Origin: Oscillospiraceae bacterium
Lineage (GTDB): Bacteria; Bacillota; Clostridia; Oscillospirales; Acutalibacteraceae
Direction: 5' to 3'
Assembly: GCA_031256825.1 (NCBI GenBank)
Contig: JAIRPV010000004.1
Location: 17,402-81,401, forward strand
DNA: 64,000 nt
Made by a program: the position numbers and the translations under genes. Shown piece by piece: positions 41,049 to 49,057 of this stretch. Every line of letters starts with the position of its first letter. Position 1 is the stretch's first letter. Below the pieces are notes generated by a model that saw only the letters and a program-made list of their open reading frames with translations, ran no database searches and was not told the origin of the DNA.

Positions 41049-41842
41049 ACGTGATCTATTGGTTTTCCGGCACGGGCAACAGCTTTTACGCGGCAAAGAA
41101 AATCGCGGAGCGGCTGGAAGACTGCGACCTGCTCCCTATATCAAAACTGGCGCAATTGCCGCCAGACTGCGAGCGTGTGGGATTCGTATTCCCGCACTAT
41201 GCCCTGGGCGTGCCGAACCTGGTACGCGAGAAGTTGGAGGACATTGATCTCTCCGGCAACCAAAGCGCCTACTTCTTCGCCGTCGAAACCTGCGGGGCCT
41301 TCCCCGGCAGCTGCCTGGGGCAGGTGAACACGCTGCTGAAAAAGCAGGGCGCAGTGCTGTCCTACGGCACGGTCATCAGGATGTTCGCCAACAACGTGGT
41401 CAACTATGACATGAAGGGCGATCCAGCGGAGAAAGCGGCGGCAGCGGAACCCGCGATTCAGGCCGCCGCAGTTGCCATACAGCAAAAACAGGCCATCAAA
41501 ATCCCGCACACGCAATTGCTGTATCAGCTGCCCTATCGCGCCATCACGGCAACCTATCCCAAAAAAGGCCTGCAATTTCACGCTGATGAGAACTGCACCG
41601 GCTGCGGCATGTGCGCAAAGCTTTGCCCGGCGGGGAATATCACAATGCAAAACGGGCGGCCCATGTTTGGCGCAAGCTGCGAGCAGTGCGTGGCCTGCAT
41701 CCAGTGGTGCCCCCGGCGGGCAATCCAGTTCGGGAATAAAACGCAAGCGCGCACGCGTTATCATCATCCGGCAATCCAGGCGGGTGAGCTGTTCCGCGCG
41801 GCCGCGCCCCCCGCAAAAAAATCCTTGCATTCTCCGCAATAA
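41045..41842 (+). CDS. Second EFR1-type ferredoxin (tandem paralogue)
   Basis: The start is the ATG at 41045, overlapping the previous stop, giving 265 residues. It has the same architecture: YWFSGTGNSFYAA phosphate loop, CTGCGMCAKLCP and CEQCVACIQWCP clusters, and a shared tail HHPAIQAGELF. The two copies are clearly duplicates that have diverged in the middle third. Their coupling suggests a heterodimer or two partners for one reductase. The last codons overlap the next promoter. Confidence 0.9.
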   Translation: MNVIYWFSGTGNSFYAAKKIAERLEDCDLLPISKLAQLPPDCERVGFVFPHYALGVPNLVREKLEDIDLSGNQSAYFFAVETCGAFPGSCLGQVNTLLKKQGAVLSYGTVIRMFANNVVNYDMKGDPAEKAAAAEPAIQAAAVAIQQKQAIKIPHTQLLYQLPYRAITATYPKKGLQFHADENCTGCGMCAKLCPAGNITMQNGRPMFGASCEQCVACIQWCPRRAIQFGNKTQARTRYHHPAIQAGELFRAAAPPAKKSLHSPQ

Positions 41843-41853
41843 TGTAGTATAAT
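41825..41853 (+). promoter_or_regulatory. Promoter of the DivIVA-like gene
   Basis: TTGCAT and TATAAT are spaced by 17 bases and overlap the end of the second EFR1 gene. Confidence 0.75.
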
Positions 41854-41913
41854 AAACAAAAAATGTACGGTTGCGGGCCGCAAGGCTGCGCGGTGAAAGA
41901 GAGGACGATGACA

Positions 41914-42633
41914 ATGCCACGGGATGACTATGTGCCAAACGAGAAATACAGGAACATGTTCGGCATAGAACGCAACGGTTACGGCATGGAGCGGGTGGAT
42001 TTGTATCTGGCGCAGCTGGAGGTTGCCTTCAAAAAAATCCGGGAAGACAACCGCAATCTCAAGCAGCAACTCACCGAACTGCAACAGGCCTTGCCGGGCA
42101 GCGAAAGCGCAATGCAGATAGCCGCGCAGGAACAATACATCGCGCAGTTGCAGGGGCAGCTGGCCGAGCAGCAGGAGCAAAACCAGCGTCTGTTGGGGCA
42201 GATGAGCGACGCCGCCTATGCCGCGCCGCAGCAGCAGCCCCAGGTGGATGACCTGATGAACCAAATCGCGGCCCTGCGCGCCGAAGCGGATGAACTGCGT
42301 CAGCAGCTGCGCCGCCAGGCCGCGCCGCAGCCCGGCTACCAGCAGCCTTTTGTTCCCTTTGGCGAAAGCTATGCCGATCCGCGGCAGGATCTCATTGGCA
42401 AGGTGCTCGTTGAGGCCCGCCAGCAGGCCGAAGAGGTGAAGCGCGCCGCAAAGCAGGAGGCCGAACAGTCGGTCGGCCAGGCCCGCCGGCAGGCCGATAC
42501 CATACGCGCCGAGCGCGACCGCATTTATACCCAGTTGCAGGGCATCAGCTATGCGCTGCGCAGCGCCCTGCGCGAAGCGGGCGAGCCGGAGTTTCAGCCG
42601 CATATCGACGACTTCGGCGTGATGGGGAACTGA
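41914..42633 (+). CDS. DivIVA-domain coiled-coil protein
   Basis: I take the ATG at 41914 (MPRDDYVPNEKYRN), 239 residues. The N-terminal region (YRNMFGIERNGYGMERVDLYL) matches the membrane-curvature-binding DivIVA fold, and long coiled coils follow (QQLTELQQAL; QLQGQLAEQQEQNQRL). A Gln/Pro-rich linker separates a second coil (about 170-220). Such proteins organise the cell pole, septum or lateral wall. It precedes the SipW-like gene in the same direction. Confidence 0.8.
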   Translation: MPRDDYVPNEKYRNMFGIERNGYGMERVDLYLAQLEVAFKKIREDNRNLKQQLTELQQALPGSESAMQIAAQEQYIAQLQGQLAEQQEQNQRLLGQMSDAAYAAPQQQPQVDDLMNQIAALRAEADELRQQLRRQAAPQPGYQQPFVPFGESYADPRQDLIGKVLVEARQQAEEVKRAAKQEAEQSVGQARRQADTIRAERDRIYTQLQGISYALRSALREAGEPEFQPHIDDFGVMGN

Positions 42634-42696
42634 ACGCCGAAGCGGTGGGCGCGCCGCCGTTTGTTCGTGACTGCGCATGGAAGGAGATGACGTCAT

Positions 42697-43452
42697 TTGC
42701 AGCATGGGAGAAAACAGATTGTCGATTCCAAAACACTCGAGTTTTCGCTGCTTGAGCCCGAGCTTTCGCCGGAAGGGCGGGCCTTTGTAGCGGAAATCGA
42801 CGTGCTGGCCGAAGAGGTGCTGGCCGAAGAGCCCGAAAACAGCAATATGCTCTTCATAGCGCCGCCAACGCCCAAAGGCGCCAAACGTCTGCGCGTTACC
42901 ACCCACGCGTTTTTTGCGGTTTCGGTGGTGATGTGTTTGCTCTTGTCGGTCACAATGCTGCTCAACCAGTTTTCGCATAACGGCATAGGCGGCCTGCGCT
43001 TTTTTGTAGAGTCAACCGACGCAATGAAACCCAATATCTCCCACGGCGCGCTGCTTGTCACCATCTACCGTCCGCCCGCAAAAATCGCTCCCGGCGATAT
43101 CATCACCTATTACGCCGTGCGCGGCGAACGCGACACGCGCCTGACGCGCGTTGTCGTCTCCGCTACACAGAAAAACGGCAACTACGTTTACGTCACCCGC
43201 CGCGCCGCCGCCGAAACGCCCGACAGCATCGAAATCAACCAAACCTATGTTTTGGGCGTAAAGCTCTTCGCCGTGCCGGGCGCGGGCTACGTGATCTCCT
43301 TCGTGCGCACATACGCCTGGGCCTTCGCAATAACAGCCGCCGCGCTGTGCGTGGCCGCCGTGCTGCTGCGCCGCTGGCTGAAGGAACAGGAGAACCTGAT
43401 CTTTGTCGATAAAAGGCCCATTGGCGGCCGAAAGTTGAGAGTTGCAAGTTGA
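42697..43452 (+). CDS. SipW-like S26 signal peptidase homologue lacking catalytic residues
   Basis: The 251-residue protein uses a TTG start at 42697 after AAGGAG. A cytoplasmic N-terminus of about 65 residues is followed by a membrane segment (about 70-90), an extracytoplasmic S26 domain and a second membrane segment (about 205-225). The usual SGSMEP nucleophile block reads STDAMKP (Ala109 instead of Ser), the THR block reads LTRVV (Thr150 instead of His), and the GDAN block reads RRAAA. GDIITYY and the overall order are preserved. It is therefore probably a pseudo-peptidase. The partner gene overlaps it by TTGA. Confidence 0.75.
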   Translation: MQHGRKQIVDSKTLEFSLLEPELSPEGRAFVAEIDVLAEEVLAEEPENSNMLFIAPPTPKGAKRLRVTTHAFFAVSVVMCLLLSVTMLLNQFSHNGIGGLRFFVESTDAMKPNISHGALLVTIYRPPAKIAPGDIITYYAVRGERDTRLTRVVVSATQKNGNYVYVTRRAAAETPDSIEINQTYVLGVKLFAVPGAGYVISFVRTYAWAFAITAAALCVAAVLLRRWLKEQENLIFVDKRPIGGRKLRVAS

Positions 43453-44762
43453 ACAGTTCGTTACAAACCCTATGCCAACGGGGGTGGCAACGGTTGCTGC
43501 TGGGCTGGAATATCCTAAAGCTGCGCTGGAACGCCGCAGCCGCAAGCGTTCGCCTGCGCGGGTTTTCCCGCAGGAATGGCACGCTGCGGCGCGGGGGGCT
43601 TCGCGGCTTTTCGCTGTTGCTGGGGCTGACGCTTTGCGCGATGGCTTCGGCGGGGGCAATTACGCTCTCGGTCACCGCGCGGCACGAACTGCGTCTGCTG
43701 GAGCTGGATGGCTCGCTGCCGAAAACGCAGGACGTTATCCTCCTCGACCCTTATCAGCGCGACGAAAACCTGCTGTCGCCCGGGCGGCTTTATGAGCGGC
43801 CCGTTGCCGCCGTGCTTGCGGGCGCCGAACCCGCGCTGCTGCGCATGCGGCTCGAATGCACGCTGCTCACTGTGGCGCGCGACGAAAACGGCCTGATCGT
43901 CATCTCGCTGCCGGAGCGCGAACCGGGCGAAAATTATATTCCCCGCACCATTTCAGAAGACGCGGTGCTGCAAATGCTCCTCTCCAAAGGCTTCTGCAAG
44001 CGCGACATAAAATGGGCCGATCTGCTGGGGCAGCGGCTGCCCGCCAAACGCCTGCCGGGCGGCTCAAACGACGGCGGCCGGCTGCTGGTTTTTGAAAAGA
44101 AGACCGTCACCGAGGAGCCGAACCCCAATCTCCAGCGGCCTGACGTGGATGTGTTGCTGCCCGAAGATGTGGAAACATTCAACGTCAGCCGCGTAACCTA
44201 TTCTTATATGGGCTTTTATGTGATCGACGGGGATGACGGCCAGCAGCGGTATCAGCCCGTGCATTTGACCCTGAGCAGCACCCAGAACCAGACGAAACCA
44301 AAACCTCCCGCCATTCAGGGGCTTTCTTACGAATTCTTCCAGTGGGATATCAGCCAGGAACAGCTTGTGCTGTTCGGCGCGGCGGATACGGAACCGCTGC
44401 CTCTGGCGTTTCAGGCGGGCAAAGCCCTGCAACCGCTCACCGAATGGCAAAAACCCACCGACGGATGGTTTTATGACGAAGACGGCTGGATATATTATGG
44501 GCAGGCCCTTGCGCCGGGCGTGATGACCCCTTTGCTGCTCGAAAGTTTTTCCGTTGGGCCCGAAAGCCCCCTGCTTCAGAACGAAACCCGTTTCCGCCTG
44601 CGCGTGCGCGCCCAAAGCGCCCAGCTGACCCGCATGCAAATTCTCGATCAGTGGCATACCGGAAAAAGCATCGACAACCTCGGCTCAAACAGCATGAGCG
44701 ACGAAGCCGCGCGCTTTGCGGCGGGTGTGTTGGCGGCGCTGGGAATCCGTGAGGAGGAGTAG
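43449..44762 (+). CDS. Membrane-anchored protein coupled to the SipW-like gene
   Basis: This 437-residue protein starts at a TTG overlapping the previous stop. A basic N-terminus (about 1-50) precedes a signal-like helix (LRGFSLLLGLTLCAMASAGAIT). The ectodomain then begins with a segment resembling SipW/TasA-type substrates: RDENLLSPGRLYERPVAA followed by LLRMRLECTLL. The rest is beta-rich with no enzyme motif. The context suggests it is the client or partner of the dead signal peptidase, possibly a surface or fibre protein. Not recognised by family. Confidence 0.65.
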   Translation: MNSSLQTLCQRGWQRLLLGWNILKLRWNAAAASVRLRGFSRRNGTLRRGGLRGFSLLLGLTLCAMASAGAITLSVTARHELRLLELDGSLPKTQDVILLDPYQRDENLLSPGRLYERPVAAVLAGAEPALLRMRLECTLLTVARDENGLIVISLPEREPGENYIPRTISEDAVLQMLLSKGFCKRDIKWADLLGQRLPAKRLPGGSNDGGRLLVFEKKTVTEEPNPNLQRPDVDVLLPEDVETFNVSRVTYSYMGFYVIDGDDGQQRYQPVHLTLSSTQNQTKPKPPAIQGLSYEFFQWDISQEQLVLFGAADTEPLPLAFQAGKALQPLTEWQKPTDGWFYDEDGWIYYGQALAPGVMTPLLLESFSVGPESPLLQNETRFRLRVRAQSAQLTRMQILDQWHTGKSIDNLGSNSMSDEAARFAAGVLAALGIREEE

Positions 44763-44816
44763 GCGAAAACGCCGGCCTCCGCCGATATTTTTGCACCCCG
44801 AAAGGAGGCGGCGCAT

Positions 44817-45632
44817 GTGCCCAAAGCGGCGGTAATACAGGATATCTCTGGCCTGGGGCGCTGTTCGCTCGGGGCGGCGCTGCCGGTGTTGGCCGCGCTT
44901 GGCGTGCACGCTTGCCCCGTGCCCGCGGCAGTGCTCACCTGCCAGACCGGCTTCCCCCACTATACGCAGTTCGACTGCGCGCCGCTCCTGCGGGAATGCG
45001 CGACGATATGGAAAGAACTGGGCGTTCGTCTGGATGGCGTCTGCACCGGCTTTTTGGGCAGTCCGGGTCAGCTGGCGGCCGCACAGGCGTTCCTCGAAGC
45101 GTTTCCCACGCCGTTGCTGCTGGTCGATCCCGTTTTGGGCGACGATGGAATCGTTTACCCCTGCTTTGACGAAAATTTTTGCGGCGCAATGCGAAGCCTT
45201 GTCCAAAAAGCCAGCGTGCTCACGCCCAACGTAACGGAACTTTGTCTGCTGACCGGCGGCGATTACCAGGCGCTGCTGGGCCGCAGCGAGCCGGAACAGC
45301 TGGAAGCGCTGGAGCGCATGTGCGAAACCCTGCCCTCCAAACTGACCGTGGTCACAGGCTGGCGCTGCGGCGGCCAAATTGGCAATGTGATATACAACGG
45401 CAGCGGGCTGCGCGTATACCAAAGCCCCGCCCTGGGCGGCAGTTATTCCGGCACCGGCGATCTTTTCGCCGCAAGCCTGTTCGGCTATTTGCTGCGGGGC
45501 GATCCGCCAGAAACCGCCCTGCCGAAGGTGATTGCCTTTTTGGAACTCTGCCTGCGGGATGCGCACGCGCAGGGGTTGCCGCCCGAAGAGGGCGTGCCGT
45601 TTGAACTGCATTTAAAGGAGATGAAAGAATGA
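44817..45632 (+). CDS. pdxK: Pyridoxal/pyridoxamine kinase
   Basis: A ribokinase-fold enzyme that phosphorylates vitamin B6 vitamers. I use the GTG at 44817, with AAAGGAGG nine bases before; the neighbouring ATG is out of frame. The 271-residue protein has IQDISGLGRCSLGAALP at the start, DPVLGDDG, and the anion hole and catalytic Asp in GSYSGTGDLFAASL. It is coupled by ATGA to an ECF S-component, so import and trapping of a B6 vitamer is likely. Confidence 0.9.
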   Translation: MPKAAVIQDISGLGRCSLGAALPVLAALGVHACPVPAAVLTCQTGFPHYTQFDCAPLLRECATIWKELGVRLDGVCTGFLGSPGQLAAAQAFLEAFPTPLLLVDPVLGDDGIVYPCFDENFCGAMRSLVQKASVLTPNVTELCLLTGGDYQALLGRSEPEQLEALERMCETLPSKLTVVTGWRCGGQIGNVIYNGSGLRVYQSPALGGSYSGTGDLFAASLFGYLLRGDPPETALPKVIAFLELCLRDAHAQGLPPEEGVPFELHLKEMKE

Positions 45633-46144
45633 AGCCCAACGCCCCGCGCAATATGATTCTGGCCGCGCTTATGGCCGCGCTTGCGGCGGCGCTCACCGCT
45701 TACGCGCACCTGCCCGTGCCCGCGAGCAACGGCGCTTATGTCCACCTGGGCGACAGCGCAATCTATCTGGCGGCATGCCTGCTGCCAACCCCCTGGGCGG
45801 CGCTGGCGGGCGCTGTTGGCGGCGGATTGGCCGACGTTTTGGGCGGCTTCGCCTCCTGGGCCCCGGCCACGCTGGCCATCAAGGCCTGCATGACGCTGAT
45901 GTTCAGCGCAAAGCGCCCAACCATCTTTTGCGGCCGCAATGTTCTTGCGCTGCTGCCCGCCGCGCTGATCAATGGCGCGGGGTATTACCTCTACGAAAGC
46001 CTGCTGATCAAAGGCAGCGGCTGGGCGGGGGCGCTGGCGAACGTGCCGGGCAATGTCATTCAGTCGGTGGGCAGCGCGGCGCTGTTTGTCATGATGGCGC
46101 TCGCGCTGGATCGGCTGAAAATAAAAGGCAGAATGGGGCTTTAG
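45629..46144 (+). CDS. ECF transporter substrate-binding (S) component
   Basis: The 171-residue membrane protein has five to six helices and the S-component pattern YVHLGDSAIYLAACLLP with GGGLADVLGG. It overlaps pdxK by four bases. It resembles the ThiW/HmpT/TIGR04002 group. With pdxK adjacent, the substrate is predicted to be a pyridoxine-type vitamin; hydroxymethylpyrimidine is the alternative. The energising EcfA/EcfT subunits are not in the window, so it would share a general module. Confidence 0.85.
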   Translation: MKPNAPRNMILAALMAALAAALTAYAHLPVPASNGAYVHLGDSAIYLAACLLPTPWAALAGAVGGGLADVLGGFASWAPATLAIKACMTLMFSAKRPTIFCGRNVLALLPAALINGAGYYLYESLLIKGSGWAGALANVPGNVIQSVGSAALFVMMALALDRLKIKGRMGL

Positions 46145-46238
46145 CATCAGCAAACCCCGGGAGGCGAAACCCGCCGATCGCCCTGTCGCTGATGATCCAT
46201 CGGCTTCAGGCTCTGTTGAAACTGGAGGGACGAACGCC

Positions 46239-46757
46239 ATGCGCCTGTTTCATGTCAGCGAAAACGGTGGGATTGCGGTGTTCCGCCCCCGCAAACCCGA
46301 GCGGGATGATTTGCGGGAAAGCCCGCCCTTGGTCTGGGCGCTCCGCGAAGATTGTCTGCCAAATTACCTTTTGCCGCGCGAATGTCCCCGCGTCACGTTC
46401 CACGTGGTTGACGCCACCACGGAGCAAGACCAGGAAAAACATCTTTCTTCCGCCGCCCGGCACGTTGTCGCCGTGGAGTCCCGCTGGTTCGGGCGCATCC
46501 AGGCCGCAACGCTTTATCTCTACGAATTTGATTCTTCCGGGTTTGAACGGCAGGACGAAACAGCCGGCTATTATGTCAGCAAAACGCCGCAGCGCCCCGT
46601 CGCCATCCACCAGGTCGCAGATGTTCCGGCGGCGCTTTTTGCCCGGGGCATAGAACTGCGCGTGCTGCCCGAACTGTTTACGCTGCGCGGCAAAATCATC
46701 GGCAGCAGTTTCGCCTGGTCGATGATCAAAATGGGCAACGCGCGGCCCGCTGAATAG
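46239..46757 (+). CDS. DUF6886-like protein
   Basis: The 172-residue soluble protein begins LFHVSENGGIAVFRPRKP and continues with LPNYLLPRECPRVTFHV, the layout of DUF6886 proteins. These resemble ADP-ribosyl/RES-like folds in their opening YHVSE block, but no activity is established. GGAGG lies 8-10 bases before the ATG. It is about 95 bases after the ECF S-component and may be separate. Confidence 0.7.
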   Translation: MRLFHVSENGGIAVFRPRKPERDDLRESPPLVWALREDCLPNYLLPRECPRVTFHVVDATTEQDQEKHLSSAARHVVAVESRWFGRIQAATLYLYEFDSSGFERQDETAGYYVSKTPQRPVAIHQVADVPAALFARGIELRVLPELFTLRGKIIGSSFAWSMIKMGNARPAE

Positions 46758-46811
46758 AAGCAATCGCGTCCCCTGCCCTGCGCGCCATTGCATGTTTCGG
46801 AGTATTGTTTT

Positions 46812-48716
46812 ATGAATTCCAACCTTCCCCAGCTGCGCAAAAAAGCGCTCACCCTGCCCCAGCTGCCCGGCGTTTATCTGATGAAGGACAGCCAGGGCGG
46901 CGTATTATACGTGGGCAAAGCCCGAAGCCTGCGCGGCCGCGTCAGCCAATATTTTGGGGCCGACGGCTCCCACGGCCACGCCGCCATCGCTTATGGCCTT
47001 GACCATGTGGCCGATTTTGATTATATCGTCGTCAGCTCCGAGCACGAAGCCCTCGTGCTGGAAAATTCGCTCATCAAGCAGCACGCGCCGAAATATAATA
47101 TTCTGCTCAAAGACGGCAAGGGCCACCGCTATGTCCGCGTCACCCGCGAGGAATACCCCCGATTGAGCTATGCCCTGCAAAAGCGCGACGACGGCGCGCT
47201 CTATCTTGGCCCCTATACCAGCGCCTATGCCGTGAAGCTGGCCGTAGAAGAGGTGCAGCAGATCTTCCGGCTGCCAACATGCAGCAGGCAATTCCCTCGC
47301 GATATCGGCCGGGGGCGGCCCTGCCTGCAATTTTTTATTGAGCGCTGCTCCGGCGTTTGCGCAAAAAAAATCAGCAAAGAGTCCTATGCGCAAAGCGTCG
47401 CCGAAGCGGTCGATTTCCTGCGCCACGGCAGCGCCCAAAGCGAAAAAAAGTTGCGGCGCGAAATGGAAGAAGCGTCGGAGCAGCTTCAATTCGAGCGCGC
47501 GGCCCGCTGCCGGGATCTGCTGCGCGCCATGGAGCAGATCAAGGCGCGGCAATCCGTGGTCAGCGTCGCCGTGGAAGAGCAGGATGTGTTTGCCCTTGCC
47601 GCGGAGCAAACCCAGGCCTGCTGGATGGTTTTACGCTTCGCCGGAGGAAAATTATACGACAGCGAACACTTTTTTCTGGAGGCAATCGACAGAAAACAGG
47701 GAACGGAGATCGCCGCTTCCCCGGAAGCCGCTTTGCGGCAGGAACTGCTGGAACGCTACTATACCATGCGCGGCGACAACCTTCCAAAGCGCGTTTTGCT
47801 GGATGCAGAAGTGGCGGATCAACAATTGCTGGAAGAATGGCTCAGCGGCAAAGCCGGGCACAAAGTCAGCATTCTGGTTGGGCAAAAGGGCGAACCCGCG
47901 CGGCTGCTCGCGCTTTGCCGCCAGAACGCGCTGGAACAGCTGGCGCACCGCACGGGCCGTCAGAGCAAAAGCATCGCCGCCCTCGAAGAACTCGCGAAAC
48001 TTCTCGACCTGCCCGCCCCGCCCGCCTATATTGAGGCCTACGATATTTCCCACACCGCCGGGGCCGACAACGTTGCGGGCATGGTCGTCTTCCAAAACGG
48101 CGCGCCGCTGAAATCGGCATACAAACGCTTCGCGGTCAAGGGCTTTTCCGGCCAGGATGACTACGCCTCCATGGCCGAGGTGTTGTCCCGGCGCTTGCGG
48201 CGTTATACCGAACAAAAAGAGTCCGGCGAAGGCTTTGGCCGCCTGCCGGATCTGATTTTGCTCGACGGCGGGCTGGGGCAAGTGCATGCCGTGGAACCTG
48301 TTCTGCAACAGTTTGGTTTGGATATCCCTCTCTTTGGCATGGTGAAAGACAGCAAACACCGCACCCGCGCCATCCAGGCAGGCAGCAAAGAAATCGCGTT
48401 TGGCCAAACCAGCCGGGCGTTTTCTCTGGTAACTCAAATTCAGGATGAAGTGCACCGCTTTGCGATTGCCTATCATCACCAAAAGCACGGCGCGCGCGCG
48501 CTGGATTCGGAACTCACCCAGATCCCCGGCATCGGCCCTGCCCGCGCAAAGGCTCTGCTCAGCGGCCTGAAAACCATGAAAGCTATCCGCGCCGCGGCGC
48601 AGGAAGAGCTTGCCGCCCTGCCGGGCATGAACGCCGCCGCCGCAAAAGCGGTCTGGAACACATACCATACAGGAGGCAGGGATCAGGAGGCAGGAAGCAG
48701 GAACAGGGGCCGATAG
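46812..48716 (+). CDS. uvrC: Excinuclease ABC subunit C
   Basis: UvrC makes both incisions during nucleotide excision repair. I use the ATG at 46812 (MNSNLPQLRKK), 634 residues. It has the GIY-YIG nuclease (GVYLMKDSQGGVLYVGKA), the UvrB-binding UVR helix pair at about 195-230, the RNase H-like endonuclease (EAYDISHTAG; LILLDGGLGQ) and the C-terminal helix-hairpin-helix pair (IPGIGPARAKALL). The final residues RDQEAGSRNRGR are encoded by the inverted-repeat arm at 48670-48715 and are not conserved. Confidence 0.96.
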   Translation: MNSNLPQLRKKALTLPQLPGVYLMKDSQGGVLYVGKARSLRGRVSQYFGADGSHGHAAIAYGLDHVADFDYIVVSSEHEALVLENSLIKQHAPKYNILLKDGKGHRYVRVTREEYPRLSYALQKRDDGALYLGPYTSAYAVKLAVEEVQQIFRLPTCSRQFPRDIGRGRPCLQFFIERCSGVCAKKISKESYAQSVAEAVDFLRHGSAQSEKKLRREMEEASEQLQFERAARCRDLLRAMEQIKARQSVVSVAVEEQDVFALAAEQTQACWMVLRFAGGKLYDSEHFFLEAIDRKQGTEIAASPEAALRQELLERYYTMRGDNLPKRVLLDAEVADQQLLEEWLSGKAGHKVSILVGQKGEPARLLALCRQNALEQLAHRTGRQSKSIAALEELAKLLDLPAPPAYIEAYDISHTAGADNVAGMVVFQNGAPLKSAYKRFAVKGFSGQDDYASMAEVLSRRLRRYTEQKESGEGFGRLPDLILLDGGLGQVHAVEPVLQQFGLDIPLFGMVKDSKHRTRAIQAGSKEIAFGQTSRAFSLVTQIQDEVHRFAIAYHHQKHGARALDSELTQIPGIGPARAKALLSGLKTMKAIRAAAQEELAALPGMNAAAAKAVWNTYHTGGRDQEAGSRNRGR

Positions 48717-49057
48717 GGAGTAGGGATTAGGAAGTAGGAATTAGGGAAGCGTATCCCCTACTCCCTACTCCCTAATTCCTATCTCGTCCCTGTCTCCTGC
48801 TCCCTACTCCCTAATTCCTATCTCGTCCCTGCCTCCTGCTCCCTACTCCCTAATTCCTATCTCGTCCCTGCCTCCTACTTCCTGCTCCCTAATTCCTATC
48901 TCGTCCCTATCTCCTACTTCCTAATCCCTACTTCCTATCGGCCCCTATCCCTGCCTCCTACTTCCTGCTCCCTAATTCCTATCTCGTCCCTACTTCCTAA
49001 TCCCTAATTCCTATCGGCCCCTGTTCCTGCCTCCTGCCTCCTGATCCCTGCCTCCTG
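48670..49057. repeat. Minisatellite bounded by about 47-bp inverted repeats between uvrC and mnmA
   Basis: The arms 48670-48715 and 49010-49057 are inverted copies (GGAGGCAGGGATCAGGAGGC...GGGGCCGATAG) differing at about two positions. Between them lies a tandem of degenerate units such as CTCCCTA, ATTCCTATCTCGTCCCT and CTACTTCCTA, first in one and then in the other orientation. The 3' ends of both convergent genes lie inside the arms. Related units occur at 5813-5938. Confidence 0.92.

Noticed and set aside
48670-49057. Possible CRISPR or transposon with inverted ends
   Set aside because: The interior is low-complexity pyrimidine units without ORF; no transposase and no clear target duplication.
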